From Betaproteobacteria bacterium (GTDB lineage Bacteria; Pseudomonadota; Gammaproteobacteria; Burkholderiales; Ga0077523), in NCBI GenBank assembly GCA_025350245.1, contig JANXYG010000069.1:1-64000 (forward strand): a stretch of 64,000 bases of DNA, given 5' to 3'. Made by a program: the position numbers and the translations under genes. This document shows positions 44,676 through 52,532 of this stretch, one piece after another. Position 1 is the stretch's first letter, and every line of letters starts with the position of its first letter. The notes beneath the pieces were generated by a model. The model was given only the letters and a program-made list of their open reading frames with translations. It did not search any database and had not been told where the DNA came from.

Positions 44676-45311
44676 ATGGACTGGATGAAGATCGTTGCCG
44701 GCTTCGTGATCATGATGGTAGTCATCATGGTCTGGTTTCGCGTCATGAAGCAGATCCGCGGCGACGGCGGCAGCGGCGTCGATGTCACCGTTCCCAAACG
44801 CCGCAAGCGCCGCCCCGACCAAGGCGTCAACGATCTCGAGCGATTCATTCAGTCGCATCGCACTGGCGAAAGCGAGCGCCCCAACGCCATGGCCGTCGAT
44901 CCCGTTGCGGCCGCAACCTCGGCGTTACCGGCGCGGCCGGTCTTTGCACCCGTCGGCATGGTGCCCGCCGTCATCTCGGCACCAGTACTGCTTGCCGGCG
45001 TTCACCGACTGCTCTACCTGATCCTCAAGACCGGCCTGCCCGGGCACCACGTGTTTCCCCGGGTGATGCTGCGCGATCTGGTGCCGGCGGCAACCGCCCG
45101 GGCCGACGTGGGTGCGCATGCGATCGCGTTCGTCGTGTGCAAGTCCGACTTCAGCGCGGTCGCCGCCATCGAACTCGCACCGCTCGCCGATTCGGTCCGA
45201 ACTGAACTCGTTCAACGAGCGCTGGCCGCCACCGGCATCCGTCACGTCATTCTCGACGGGTCGGCACTGCCGCGGCCTGCTGCGGTCCGGGCACTGGTGT
45301 ACGGGGCCTGA
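44676..45311 (+). CDS. Membrane-anchored protein with DUF2726-like C-terminal domain
   Basis: A 211-residue protein with one N-terminal membrane helix (MDWMKIVAGFVIMMVVIMVW), a basic linker (VPKRRKRRPDQG), and a C-terminal domain from about residue 105. That domain runs HRLLYLILKTGLPGHHVFPR, AIAFVVCKSDFSAVAAIEL, then a helix and ATGIRHVILDG. The pattern resembles the nuclease-fold DUF2726 domain, though catalytic residues look degenerate. The role is unknown. It is divergent from the THX gene. Confidence 0.6.
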   Translation: MDWMKIVAGFVIMMVVIMVWFRVMKQIRGDGGSGVDVTVPKRRKRRPDQGVNDLERFIQSHRTGESERPNAMAVDPVAAATSALPARPVFAPVGMVPAVISAPVLLAGVHRLLYLILKTGLPGHHVFPRVMLRDLVPAATARADVGAHAIAFVVCKSDFSAVAAIELAPLADSVRTELVQRALAATGIRHVILDGSALPRPAAVRALVYGA

Positions 45312-45438
45312 TGTTGCCCCTGCTGCCGCCATGCGTTTACCGCCCCTGCCAGGAGCCTGCCAACCTGGGAGTCGGATTGCTTCCGCCCGCCAGCCTCGCA
45401 CGGTATTCTTCGACCCCGATTGCCGCGCGGTAGCTGCC

Positions 45439-45936
45439 ATGAATCCGTTGTCGTCGTATTGGTTGCGAGTGTTCCTGCTGGCCTGCGCCGTCTCCCTGCC
45501 GTCAGCGGCGCCTCATGCCGAGAGCCGCAAAGTGATGGTGGTGTTCGCGGACGCCATTCCCGAACTACCGGTCGCCACCACCGTCGCGATCGACCGCGCC
45601 GTCGGCACCGGCGCCGTCGCCGAACCCGAAATGTTCATCGTGATGCACTACCAGGGCTGGGTCTACGACGCTGCCGCCCCCGATCACAAGGGCCTGAAGT
45701 TCGACAGCTCGATCGATCGCGGGCCGCCGTTCTCGGTGCTGCACGGCGTGGGTCGGATGATCACGGGGCTCGACAAGGGCATCGAGGGCATGCGCGTCGG
45801 CGGCAAGCGAACCCTCGTGATCCCGTCGACGATGGGCTACGGCAACCGCTTGGCCTTCGGTGAAGTGCCGCCGGATTCGACGCTCATCTTCGAAGTCGAA
45901 CTGCTCGACGTGGTACCCCAGCAAAACGTAAGGTAG
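45439..45936 (+). CDS. Exported FKBP-type peptidyl-prolyl isomerase
   Basis: A 165-residue protein with a signal peptide (YWLRVFLLACAVSLPSAAP) and one FKBP domain: FIVMHYQGWVYDAAAPDHKG, KFDSSIDRGPPFSVLHGVGR, MITGLDKGIEGMRVGGKRTL, VIPSTMGYGNRLAFGEVPPD, STLIFEVELLDV. The key aromatic and Asp residues of the FKBP pocket are present, so it is likely an active periplasmic prolyl isomerase. An intergenic repeat follows its stop. Confidence 0.92.
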   Translation: MNPLSSYWLRVFLLACAVSLPSAAPHAESRKVMVVFADAIPELPVATTVAIDRAVGTGAVAEPEMFIVMHYQGWVYDAAAPDHKGLKFDSSIDRGPPFSVLHGVGRMITGLDKGIEGMRVGGKRTLVIPSTMGYGNRLAFGEVPPDSTLIFEVELLDVVPQQNVR

Positions 45937-45944
45937 CCGCTTAG

Positions 45945-46014
45945 GCCCACCCCCAGGCTGCGCTGCGCCTTCCCCCTCAAAAGGGGGCGCAGCGTCCTCG
46001 GGGAACCCTGTGGG
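45945..46014 (-). repeat. Copy of the 3'-end intergenic repeat after the FKBP gene
   Basis: In reverse orientation, with CCCACCCCCAGGCTGCGCTG beginning nine bases after the FKBP stop, then TTCCCCCTCAAAAGGGGG and CGAGGACGCTGCG on the opposite strand. The CACCCCCAGG end again faces the stop of the gene that reads into it. Confidence 0.8.
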
Positions 46015-46230
46015 CTGGTGACGCGTGGTTGCGGGATCATGTCGTTGCGGCTGGGGGCTGCCAACGGGGTCGGCAGCGCCACCAGCATCACTGCCCTGAC
46101 CGCGTTCACTTGTTTCACGTCGTTTCCCTGAGTCAGCAAACCGCCGACAGTGCCGCGCGCCCTTCGTCACGTCAACAACGCTCGAGGGACCTGGGGTCAG
46201 GCCTGCATAACTGCATAAGGAAACACGCAG

Positions 46231-47508
46231 TCACCGTAAATGCCCCGGCAGCCAAGTCGTCAGCGGCGGGAAGAAGATGGTCAGCACCAGCACGGCGAAT
46301 GCCCAGCCGAGGAACGGCAACACGTGCCACATCACCGGGCCGATGCGGATGCGGCCCACGCTCGACACCACGAACAGCAGCAAGCCGATCGGCGGGTGCA
46401 TCAGGCCGATCATCAGGTTGAGCACGACCACGGCGCCGAACTGGATCGGATCGATGCCGAGCTGGGCGCCGAGCGGGATCAGCACCGGCAGGAAGATGAT
46501 CATCGCCGGCAGCGGCTCGATGATGCAGCCGATCAGCAGCAGGAAGCCGTTGATGATCAGCAGTACCACCGTCGGATTGGTGGACCAGCTCTGGATCGTG
46601 TCGACGACGGTGTTACTGATCTGGCTCTCGGCCACCAGCCAACTGAACGGCCCGGCCGCGGCGAGCAGGAACAGGATGACCGCGGCCGAACGCCCGGCTT
46701 CGTAGAGCAGTTTCGGCAATTCTTTTGCCTTCAGACCACGATAGATGAACAGGCTCACGAACAGCGCGTAGAACACCACGGCCACCGCGGCTTCGGTGTC
46801 AGTCAGCAACCCGAAGCGGATGCCGCCGATGACGATCACCGGCATCAGCAGCGCCCAGCCGGCGCGGCCGGTAGCCTTCGCCTTGCCGGCCCACGGCACC
46901 GGCGGCCGACTGGGGAAATCGCGCACCCGCGCCACGATCGAGCAGATCACCATGAAGCCGGCTGCGAGCAGCAGGCCCGGCACGATGCCGGCCATGAACA
47001 GCTTCACCACCGATTGCTGCGCGAGCTGCGCGTATACCACCATCGGGATGGAGGGCGGGATGATCGGCCCGAGCAGCGCGCCGGCGGCGATCACGGCGCC
47101 CGCGAAGCCGTCGCCGTAACCTTCCTTGCGCATGGCCGGGATGAGCGGCTTGCCGGTGGCGACAGCATCGGCCACCGCCGAACCCGAGACGCCCGCCATG
47201 ATGAGATTGGTGAGGATCGACACGTGCCCGAGGCTGCCCTTCACGCGGCCGACAATGGCCTGCGCCCATTCGATCAGCCGCAGCGTGAGGCCGCCACGAT
47301 TCATCAGCTCGCCGGCGAGAATGAACAACGGCACTTGCACCAGTGCGTAGGTGTCGACGCCGGCGATCATCGACAGCGGCATCATCGCCGGGTCGACGGC
47401 GTCGCCGCGATACTCGACCCCCAGCCAGGCCGCGAGGACCATCGAGAATCCGACGTCGAAACCGACGATCAGTGACAGCATGAAAGCGATGAACAGCAGC
47501 GGCAGCAT
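46231..47508 (-). CDS. dctM: TRAP transporter large permease
   Basis: A 425-residue, very hydrophobic protein (about 12 segments), the ion-coupled permease of a tripartite ATP-independent periplasmic transporter. Family landmarks are LVQVPLFILAGELMNRGGLT, GHVSILTNLIMAGVSGSAVA, AAGALLGPIIPPSIPMVVYA and a late MHPPIGLLLFVVSSV. ATG 47508 gives the family start (MLPLLFIAFMLSLIVGFDVG). It is the last gene of a long same-strand series and lies five bases after dctQ. The transported substrate is probably an organic or sugar acid used by the catabolic genes upstream. Confidence 0.93.
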   Translation of the reverse strand: MLPLLFIAFMLSLIVGFDVGFSMVLAAWLGVEYRGDAVDPAMMPLSMIAGVDTYALVQVPLFILAGELMNRGGLTLRLIEWAQAIVGRVKGSLGHVSILTNLIMAGVSGSAVADAVATGKPLIPAMRKEGYGDGFAGAVIAAGALLGPIIPPSIPMVVYAQLAQQSVVKLFMAGIVPGLLLAAGFMVICSIVARVRDFPSRPPVPWAGKAKATGRAGWALLMPVIVIGGIRFGLLTDTEAAVAVVFYALFVSLFIYRGLKAKELPKLLYEAGRSAAVILFLLAAAGPFSWLVAESQISNTVVDTIQSWSTNPTVVLLIINGFLLLIGCIIEPLPAMIIFLPVLIPLGAQLGIDPIQFGAVVVLNLMIGLMHPPIGLLLFVVSSVGRIRIGPVMWHVLPFLGWAFAVLVLTIFFPPLTTWLPGHLR

Positions 47509-47513
47509 GGGCG

Positions 47514-48023
47514 TTATTCGCCTTCGGTTTGCAGGTGCCGCGGCGGCTCGCGGCCGGCCGCGCGAACCGCGATGCGCAACAACAGGAACAACGAGAGCAG
47601 GATGCACGAGATGAACAGCGCCGCCGAGGGCCAGGCCTCGGATAGCACCGTGCCGAGACGCTCCTGGTTCTGCCCGATCTCGATCAGTCGCCAGCCGTTG
47701 AAGCCGATGATCGCCGTCAACCCGAGCATCATCGCGTCGAACGCGTATTCGAGCACTCGCTGCACCGCCTTGGGCAGATGCGCGTCGATGAGATCGACCC
47801 GGATGTTGACGCCGCGCTTCACCGCCAGCGCGAAACCGACGAAAGTGAGCCAGACGAGCATGATGCGCGCGTAGGCGTCAGGCGCCGCGATCGGCAAGGT
47901 CACGAAGTGGCGGTCGACGAATTGCGAGGCGACGATGAAGGCGAGCGCGGCCACCAGCAATGCGACCAGCCCCTCGAGGACTCGCTCGACCAGATGCAGG
48001 GCTCGCTCGAAGGTGTCGATCAT
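47514..48023 (-). CDS. dctQ: TRAP transporter small permease
   Basis: A 169-residue, four-helix membrane protein with the DctQ pattern: FERALHLVERVLEGLVALLV, RIMLVWLTFVGFALAVKRGV, NIRVDLIDAHLPKAVQRVL, and a C-terminal ALFISCILLSLFLLL helix. It joins the large permease to the substrate-binding protein. ATG 48023 is preferred over an earlier ATG that would add a polar stretch. It lies between dctP and dctM. Confidence 0.92.
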   Translation of the reverse strand: MIDTFERALHLVERVLEGLVALLVAALAFIVASQFVDRHFVTLPIAAPDAYARIMLVWLTFVGFALAVKRGVNIRVDLIDAHLPKAVQRVLEYAFDAMMLGLTAIIGFNGWRLIEIGQNQERLGTVLSEAWPSAALFISCILLSLFLLLRIAVRAAGREPPRHLQTEGE

Positions 48024-48160
48024 TTCAGTGCCCGCCAAGCTGCCCGCGTTCGTCGTGCGCCGGAACAGGATGGGCAGCATGCTTCCCGATCTCGAGTGCC
48101 AGTCTCGAGCGGGCGATGACGTACCGCATCAACTGCATCAAGCCGTACCCGCGGGTGTTG

Positions 48161-49153
48161 CTACTTTTGCGCGGACTTGATCTTCGCGACCAACCCGTCG
48201 GGCCAGACCTTGCCCTCGTAATTCTTGTAGACGTCCGCCCAGGCCTTCTCGAAGGCCGCGCGATCGGGCACCGTGTAGTCGATACCGGCCTTTTTCAGTT
48301 CCTCGAGGCCGCGCTTGTCCACTTCCTCGCCGATCTGCGTCGCGACCTTGCCGGCTTCCGCCGCCGCCCGTTTCAAGAGGGCCTGCTGTTCGGGCGTGAA
48401 GGTGTTCCATTTTCGCTCGGACACATGGAAGGCGCCCATGTCGTACACGTGGTCGGTAGCCGACCAGTACTTCGACACCTCGTGAAAGCGGAACGAGAGC
48501 GTCAGGTCGAAGCCGTTGTCCTGGCCGTCGACCTGGCCGCGCGAGAGCGCCATGTAGACCTCGTTCAGGCCCAGTGGCACCACCTTCACGCCGATCTTCT
48601 CGAACACGTCGCGGAAAATCGGAATCGGCGGAATGCGCAACCGCATGTCCTTCAGGTCTTCCGGTTTGCGGATCGGTCCGCGGGTGGTGACGAGCGCCCG
48701 TGGGCTGCGATCGCCGGCCACCGCGAAGATGCGCACGCCGGATGCCTTGGCGCATTGCTCGAACAACTCGGCGAAGATCGGGCCGTTCAGCACCGCTTCG
48801 GCGGCGCGCTTGCTCTTGTAAAGGTAAGGCAGATAGTTGACGTTGAGCGGGCCGCAGCCCTTGACCTGACCGAGGTTGCCGGGCCCGAGATAGGCCATGT
48901 CGACCGTGCCGAGCTGCATGCCGGCGATCAACTGCTGAATGTCGCCGATCTGGCTGTCGGTGTAGACCTGAACCTTGATCGCGCCCTTCGACTCGGTGGC
49001 CACGACCTCGGCGAACTTCTCCATGCCTTTGTGCAGGTTGCTGCCGGACACGAACGGCGAGCCGAAACGCAGGTTGAGCGTTGCGGCGGCGGCTGGCGCG
49101 ACGGCCACGATGGCCAGCAGCGCCAGCGCGCCGGCCCTGAATCGACTCTTCAT
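48161..49153 (-). CDS. dctP: TRAP transporter substrate-binding protein
   Basis: A 330-residue periplasmic receptor. Signal peptide: MKSRFRAGALALLAIVAVAP, cleaved near AAA-T. The DctP fold is shown by NLRFGSPFVSGSNLHKGMEK, the helix AGMQLGTVDMAYLGPGNLGQ, and DMRLRIPPIPIFRDVFEKIG with the conserved substrate-binding Arg, followed by LSRGQVDGQDNGFDLTLS. GGAAGGGG lies before the ATG. Ligand identity cannot be read, but the neighbourhood suggests an aromatic or sugar acid. Confidence 0.93.
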   Translation of the reverse strand: MKSRFRAGALALLAIVAVAPAAAATLNLRFGSPFVSGSNLHKGMEKFAEVVATESKGAIKVQVYTDSQIGDIQQLIAGMQLGTVDMAYLGPGNLGQVKGCGPLNVNYLPYLYKSKRAAEAVLNGPIFAELFEQCAKASGVRIFAVAGDRSPRALVTTRGPIRKPEDLKDMRLRIPPIPIFRDVFEKIGVKVVPLGLNEVYMALSRGQVDGQDNGFDLTLSFRFHEVSKYWSATDHVYDMGAFHVSERKWNTFTPEQQALLKRAAAEAGKVATQIGEEVDKRGLEELKKAGIDYTVPDRAAFEKAWADVYKNYEGKVWPDGLVAKIKSAQK

Positions 49154-49207
49154 GGAACCCCTTCCGAGATGGTGGCGCCGTTCGGACGCGGCGCGCACTG
49201 GTGAACG

Positions 49208-49639
49208 TTACGGCTTGGCGAAATCGAAATCGATGACGAGGTAGCGGCGCCCGGTGAGATCCTTGGTCCTGGTCAACTTCTCGCCGTTGCGCTCGACCTC
49301 GAAAGTCCAGCGGCCCGAGGGCGGATTGATGAAGAAGAACGGCCCTTCGGTGTCGGCCTCGACCTGCGCTTCGCCCTTGATGTCGCGCAGGGTCACCCGC
49401 ACCGGTCCGGTATCGACGTGCTCGCCGCCGAGCGTGAAATGTATCTGCACCGGATAGCGGTTCGCCATCTGCTCGAACGCTTTCGCCGATTTGTCGGCGC
49501 CGCCGGTGATGTAATTGATGCCGGACTGCTTGTGCACCTTGATGCCGACGGCGGCCTCGTCGGCGACGGCGACGCCGGCCACCAGCGCGATCGCTGCCAA
49601 CCCCGTCAGCATTCCCTGCAACAACGAAACTGCACGCAT
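49208..49639 (-). CDS. Small exported protein with beta-sandwich-like domain
   Basis: A 143-residue product with a signal peptide (LLQGMLTGLAAIALVAGVAV, cleavage after ADA-like site) and a mature domain containing GIKVHKQSGINYITGGADKS and two strand pairs, including FFFINPPSGRWTFEVERNG. The pattern resembles the carboxypeptidase-regulatory-like beta fold. No family is certain. It lies 54 bp before dctP on the same strand and may act with the transporter. Confidence 0.65.
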   Translation of the reverse strand: MRAVSLLQGMLTGLAAIALVAGVAVADEAAVGIKVHKQSGINYITGGADKSAKAFEQMANRYPVQIHFTLGGEHVDTGPVRVTLRDIKGEAQVEADTEGPFFFINPPSGRWTFEVERNGEKLTRTKDLTGRRYLVIDFDFAKP

Positions 49640-49821
49640 CTCGGCTCCCGAAGCTCGTACTGCAACGGCCGCGAGGTTAGCACTTCGCCCGCGCGAACTC
49701 CCGCTGCAGTGCGGCATGCGAGCGCTGCCCGGAAGCCGTTCCCGTTCGGCCCGGACGACGAGAGCGGTGGTCGTAAAAAAAACCGGCACCTGACCGGGTT
49801 CTCGAAACGCAACGGATGCGC

Positions 49822-50130
49822 TCAATTCTGCTTGGCGTCACCGGCCGGCGGCGGTGCCTCGGCGGCTTTGCCGGCCTCGTCCTGCACCGGACAAAAGGCA
49901 TCCATCGCTTCGTTGTGGCACCAGTGCGCGTTCATGTTGAAGTTGGCTTTCAGGCACTCGAACATGTAGTTGCCCATCTCGGTGGTCCAGTGGCAGTTCG
50001 CGTGCTTCACCTGGAAGCGCTCCATCTTGTTGGTCGGCTGCGGTGTGGCGGGTTCGGCGGCGGCAAAGACGATCGCCGGAAAGGCGATCAGCGCGGCCAG
50101 TACGGCCATCCGGGGAATGGTGCGGTTCAT
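49822..50130 (-). CDS. Small exported four-Cys, His-rich protein
   Basis: A 102-residue protein: signal peptide (AVLAALIAFPAIVFAAAEPA), then a compact segment with HANCHWTTEMGNYMFECLKA and HWCHNEAMDAFC, and an Ala/Pro tail. Four cysteines and four histidines within about 40 residues suggest disulfides or metal binding, but not a heme CxxCH. No family is recognised. It lies between the GST isomerase and the exported beta-domain gene, behind two tandem repeat copies. Confidence 0.6.
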   Translation of the reverse strand: MNRTIPRMAVLAALIAFPAIVFAAAEPATPQPTNKMERFQVKHANCHWTTEMGNYMFECLKANFNMNAHWCHNEAMDAFCPVQDEAGKAAEAPPPAGDAKQN

Positions 50131-50171
50131 GCGGAAAGTCCTCTGGGTTCGTTGCGCGGGGGGATGGCCTC

Positions 50172-50338
50172 AGCACCACAGGGTTCCCCGAGGATGCTGC
50201 GCCCCCTCAAGGGGGAAGCCGTAGCGCAGCGCAGGCTGGGGGTGGGCGTGACAGCAGCACCACAGGGTTCCCCGAGGATGCTGCGCCCCCTCAAGGGGGA
50301 AGCCGTAGCGCAGCGCAGGCTGGGGGTGGGTGTCACTC
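50172..50338 (+). repeat. Two tandem copies of the 3'-end intergenic repeat
   Basis: Two nearly identical 84-bp units start at 50172 and 50256. Each contains GGGTTCCCCGAGGATGCTGC, the hairpin CCCCCTCAAGGGGG and GCAGGCTGGGGGTGGGCGTG or its close variant. The second ends directly before the maiA stop (50339). The units are nearly identical, which indicates a recent duplication. Confidence 0.85.
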
Positions 50339-50977
50339 TCACTCCGCGTCCGGCTGCACCTGCGGCGCGGCCTTGCGAAAGGCCTCGACCTCGTTGCACG
50401 CGGCGTCGATGCGCACGATGGTCGGGAACGGCGTCAGGTCGACCGCGAAGCGCCGCGCGTTGGCCACCTGCGGCACCAGCGAGATGTCGGCGAATCCGGG
50501 CGTGTCACCATGGCAGTAGCGGCCGGTGCGCGGGTCGTTCGCCAGCCGCGCCTCCAGCGCCTCGAAGCCGGTGATCACCCAATGGTGGTACCAGGCCGTC
50601 TTCTGCTCTTCGGTGACCTTCAGCGTATGGGTCAGGTAACGCAGCACGCGCAGGTTGTTGAGCGGATGGATTTCGCAGGCGATGATCAGCGCCAGCGAGC
50701 GGACGCGGTTGCGCTCGACCGGATCGGTGGGAATGATGCGCGGCTCGGGATGGGTCTCGTCGAGATACTGGATGATCGCGAGCGACTGATAGATCAGACT
50801 GCCGCCGTCGTCGAGCACCGGCACCAGCCCTTGCGAGTTGATCGCCGCGAACTCGGCCTCGAACTGCTGCCCCTTGCCGATATGCACCGATACATATTCA
50901 TAGTCGAGGCCCTTGAGGGCGAGCGCGATGCGCACCCGGTAGGCGGCCGAACTGCGGTAGTAGCTGTAGAGCTTCAT
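50339..50977 (-). CDS. maiA: Maleylacetoacetate / maleylpyruvate isomerase (zeta-class GST)
   Basis: A 212-residue glutathione S-transferase of the zeta class. The active-site motif SSAAYRVRIALALKG is at residues 9-23, then VHIGKGQQFEAEFAAINSQG, VPVLDDGGSLIYQSLAIIQY and the C-terminal DTPGFADISLVPQVANARR. This class isomerises cis-trans double bonds using glutathione. With gentisate dioxygenase and a fumarylpyruvate-hydrolase-like gene in the same strand series, maleylpyruvate is the likelier substrate than maleylacetoacetate. Confidence 0.9.
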   Translation of the reverse strand: MKLYSYYRSSAAYRVRIALALKGLDYEYVSVHIGKGQQFEAEFAAINSQGLVPVLDDGGSLIYQSLAIIQYLDETHPEPRIIPTDPVERNRVRSLALIIACEIHPLNNLRVLRYLTHTLKVTEEQKTAWYHHWVITGFEALEARLANDPRTGRYCHGDTPGFADISLVPQVANARRFAVDLTPFPTIVRIDAACNEVEAFRKAAPQVQPDAE

Positions 50978-50992
50978 CTCGGTTTCCCTTGG

Positions 50993-52396
50993 TCAACCTT
51001 CGAGCCGCAACCGCAACTCGCGATAGCGCGCGAGCATGCCGGCCGCAGCGCACATTTCTTCGCTGTCGTTGAAGGCGGGCACACCCGCCTGCGCGAGCAG
51101 GTGAAACCACTCGGCCTTGCGCTCGAGCGTGCCCATCATCGAATGCATCATCGGAATCGGCGAATACTTCGCGATGCTGGCAATCGTGGCGACCACCGGT
51201 TCGGCGTCGACCATGAACGGCACCACGTGGATCATCAGCACCACGTCGATGAGGCCGGGCACTTCCTCGAGCACGGCGCGCAGCGTGGCCTCGAAGCGCT
51301 CCGCACGCGCATCGGCCAGCAGATCCACCGGGTTCGCCACCGCGGCCTCGGCCGGCAGTGCCGCTCGCAATCGCTGCGCCAGCGACTCGGGCAGATCGAC
51401 CAGTTCCAGACCTTCGAGCACCGCCTGGTCGGCGGCCAGCACGCCCGGACCACCGGCGTTGGAGACGATCAGCGCACGCGGCCCGATACCGTCCGGATGC
51501 GAGCCGAACACCTTGCCCGCGAGCCGCAGGTGCCGCAGGCTCGCCACGCGCAGCAACCCGGCCGCGTCGCAGAAGGCATCGATCTCGGCGTCGCCGGCAC
51601 CCTTGGCGCCGGTATGGCGCAGCGCCGCGCCACGGCCCTGATCGGTCCGTCCGCCGATCAGCGCCACGACCGGCTTCACCGCGACGACCCGACGAGCGAC
51701 GGCGGCCAGCCGCTCGCGATTACCGATCGATTCGACGTACAGCAGGATCGCGCCGCATTGCGGATCGTCGCCGAGATAGTCGAGATAGTCGGCAAGATCG
51801 AGCTGCATGCCGTTGCCCACAGACACGATCGCGCCGAGCGGAATGCCGAAACCATGACTGGCGGCGATCATCTCCTCGGCGATCGCCCCCGACTGCGAGA
51901 TCAGCGCCACCGGTCCGCCACGCGGAACATCCCGGAAGAATGTCGCCGCGAAGCGGAAATCGTCGTCCATCAGGTTGACCAGGCCCGCGCAGTTCGGCCC
52001 CGCCACCACCAGGTCGTTGTCGTGCACGATCTTCTGCAGCGCCGCGTCGCGCTCCAGGCCTTCTGGACCTGCCTCGGCAAAACCACCCGGCAGGATGAGC
52101 AGATTCACATGGCCGGTGGCCGCCGCCTCGCGCACCACGTCGAGGATGGCCTCGGGCTTCACCAGCACCGCCACCAGATCGGCAGGCGGATAGATCTCGC
52201 GCAACGACTGCACCGCCCTGATGCCGTGGATCGTGCCGCCCTTGGGATTCACCGGGATCACCCGGCCGCGATAGCCGCAGACACGCAGGTTGCGCATCAC
52301 CGCACCGCCGGAACTGGTGCTGCGATCACCGGCACCGACCACGGCGATGCTGTCCGGTCGGAAGAAATTCGCTATGCGCTTGTGCTCGATGGGCAT
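50993..52396 (-). CDS. CoA-binding acyl-CoA-synthetase-like protein without ATP-grasp domain
   Basis: A 467-residue protein matching the alpha part of ADP-forming acyl-CoA synthetases: an N-terminal CoA-binding Rossmann domain (DSIAVVGAGDRSTSSGGAVM; GYRGRVIPVNPKGG), a middle ligase domain (VALISQSGAIAEEMI; VSVGNGMQLDLADYLDYLGD) and the phosphohistidine-type ALRHTGAKGAGD. A third domain (VSNAGGPGVLAADQA) follows. The ATP-grasp beta part is missing and is not encoded nearby, so its activity is uncertain. The start codon lies inside a 17-bp direct repeat that flanks an intergenic repeat. Confidence 0.82.
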   Translation of the reverse strand: MPIEHKRIANFFRPDSIAVVGAGDRSTSSGGAVMRNLRVCGYRGRVIPVNPKGGTIHGIRAVQSLREIYPPADLVAVLVKPEAILDVVREAAATGHVNLLILPGGFAEAGPEGLERDAALQKIVHDNDLVVAGPNCAGLVNLMDDDFRFAATFFRDVPRGGPVALISQSGAIAEEMIAASHGFGIPLGAIVSVGNGMQLDLADYLDYLGDDPQCGAILLYVESIGNRERLAAVARRVVAVKPVVALIGGRTDQGRGAALRHTGAKGAGDAEIDAFCDAAGLLRVASLRHLRLAGKVFGSHPDGIGPRALIVSNAGGPGVLAADQAVLEGLELVDLPESLAQRLRAALPAEAAVANPVDLLADARAERFEATLRAVLEEVPGLIDVVLMIHVVPFMVDAEPVVATIASIAKYSPIPMMHSMMGTLERKAEWFHLLAQAGVPAFNDSEEMCAAAGMLARYRELRLRLEG

Positions 52397-52498
52397 GTCA
52401 GTGCACGCCGGGCCGCCCCCAAGGGCACTGGCCCCCTGGAGGGGGAAGGCGCAGCGCAGCGCAGCCTGGGGGTGGGAGTTTCATGTCAGTGCACGCCG
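52394..52498. repeat. 17-bp direct repeats flanking an intergenic repeat copy
   Basis: CATGTCAGTGCACGCCG occurs at 52394-52410 and again, unchanged, at 52482-52498, on either side of the 71-bp repeat at 52411-52481. The first copy contains the start codon region of the acyl-CoA-synthetase-like gene (minus strand). This looks like a target duplication or a tandem duplication around the element. Confidence 0.75.
52411..52481 (+). repeat. Intergenic repeat copy flanked by direct duplications
   Basis: Contains GGCCCCCTGGAGGGGGAAGG, then the GCAGCGCAGCCTGGGGGTGG part. Its G-rich end points to the otnK stop 52 bases away, with the second flanking 17-mer in between. This is the only copy in the window with obvious flanking duplications. 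Confidence 0.8.
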
Positions 52499-52532
52499 TT
52501 GCCGCAACGATCGGTGATGGCGATTCGAAGCA

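Noticed and set aside
45837..46139. A 100-codon minus-strand frame beyond the FKBP gene
   Set aside because: Half of it is repeat-derived sequence and the rest overlaps the FKBP gene; no family resemblance and no ribosome site.
46204..46219. CTGCATAACTGCATAA direct repeat near the dctM stop
   Set aside because: Only two 8-base units, with no symmetry or placement that suggests a function.
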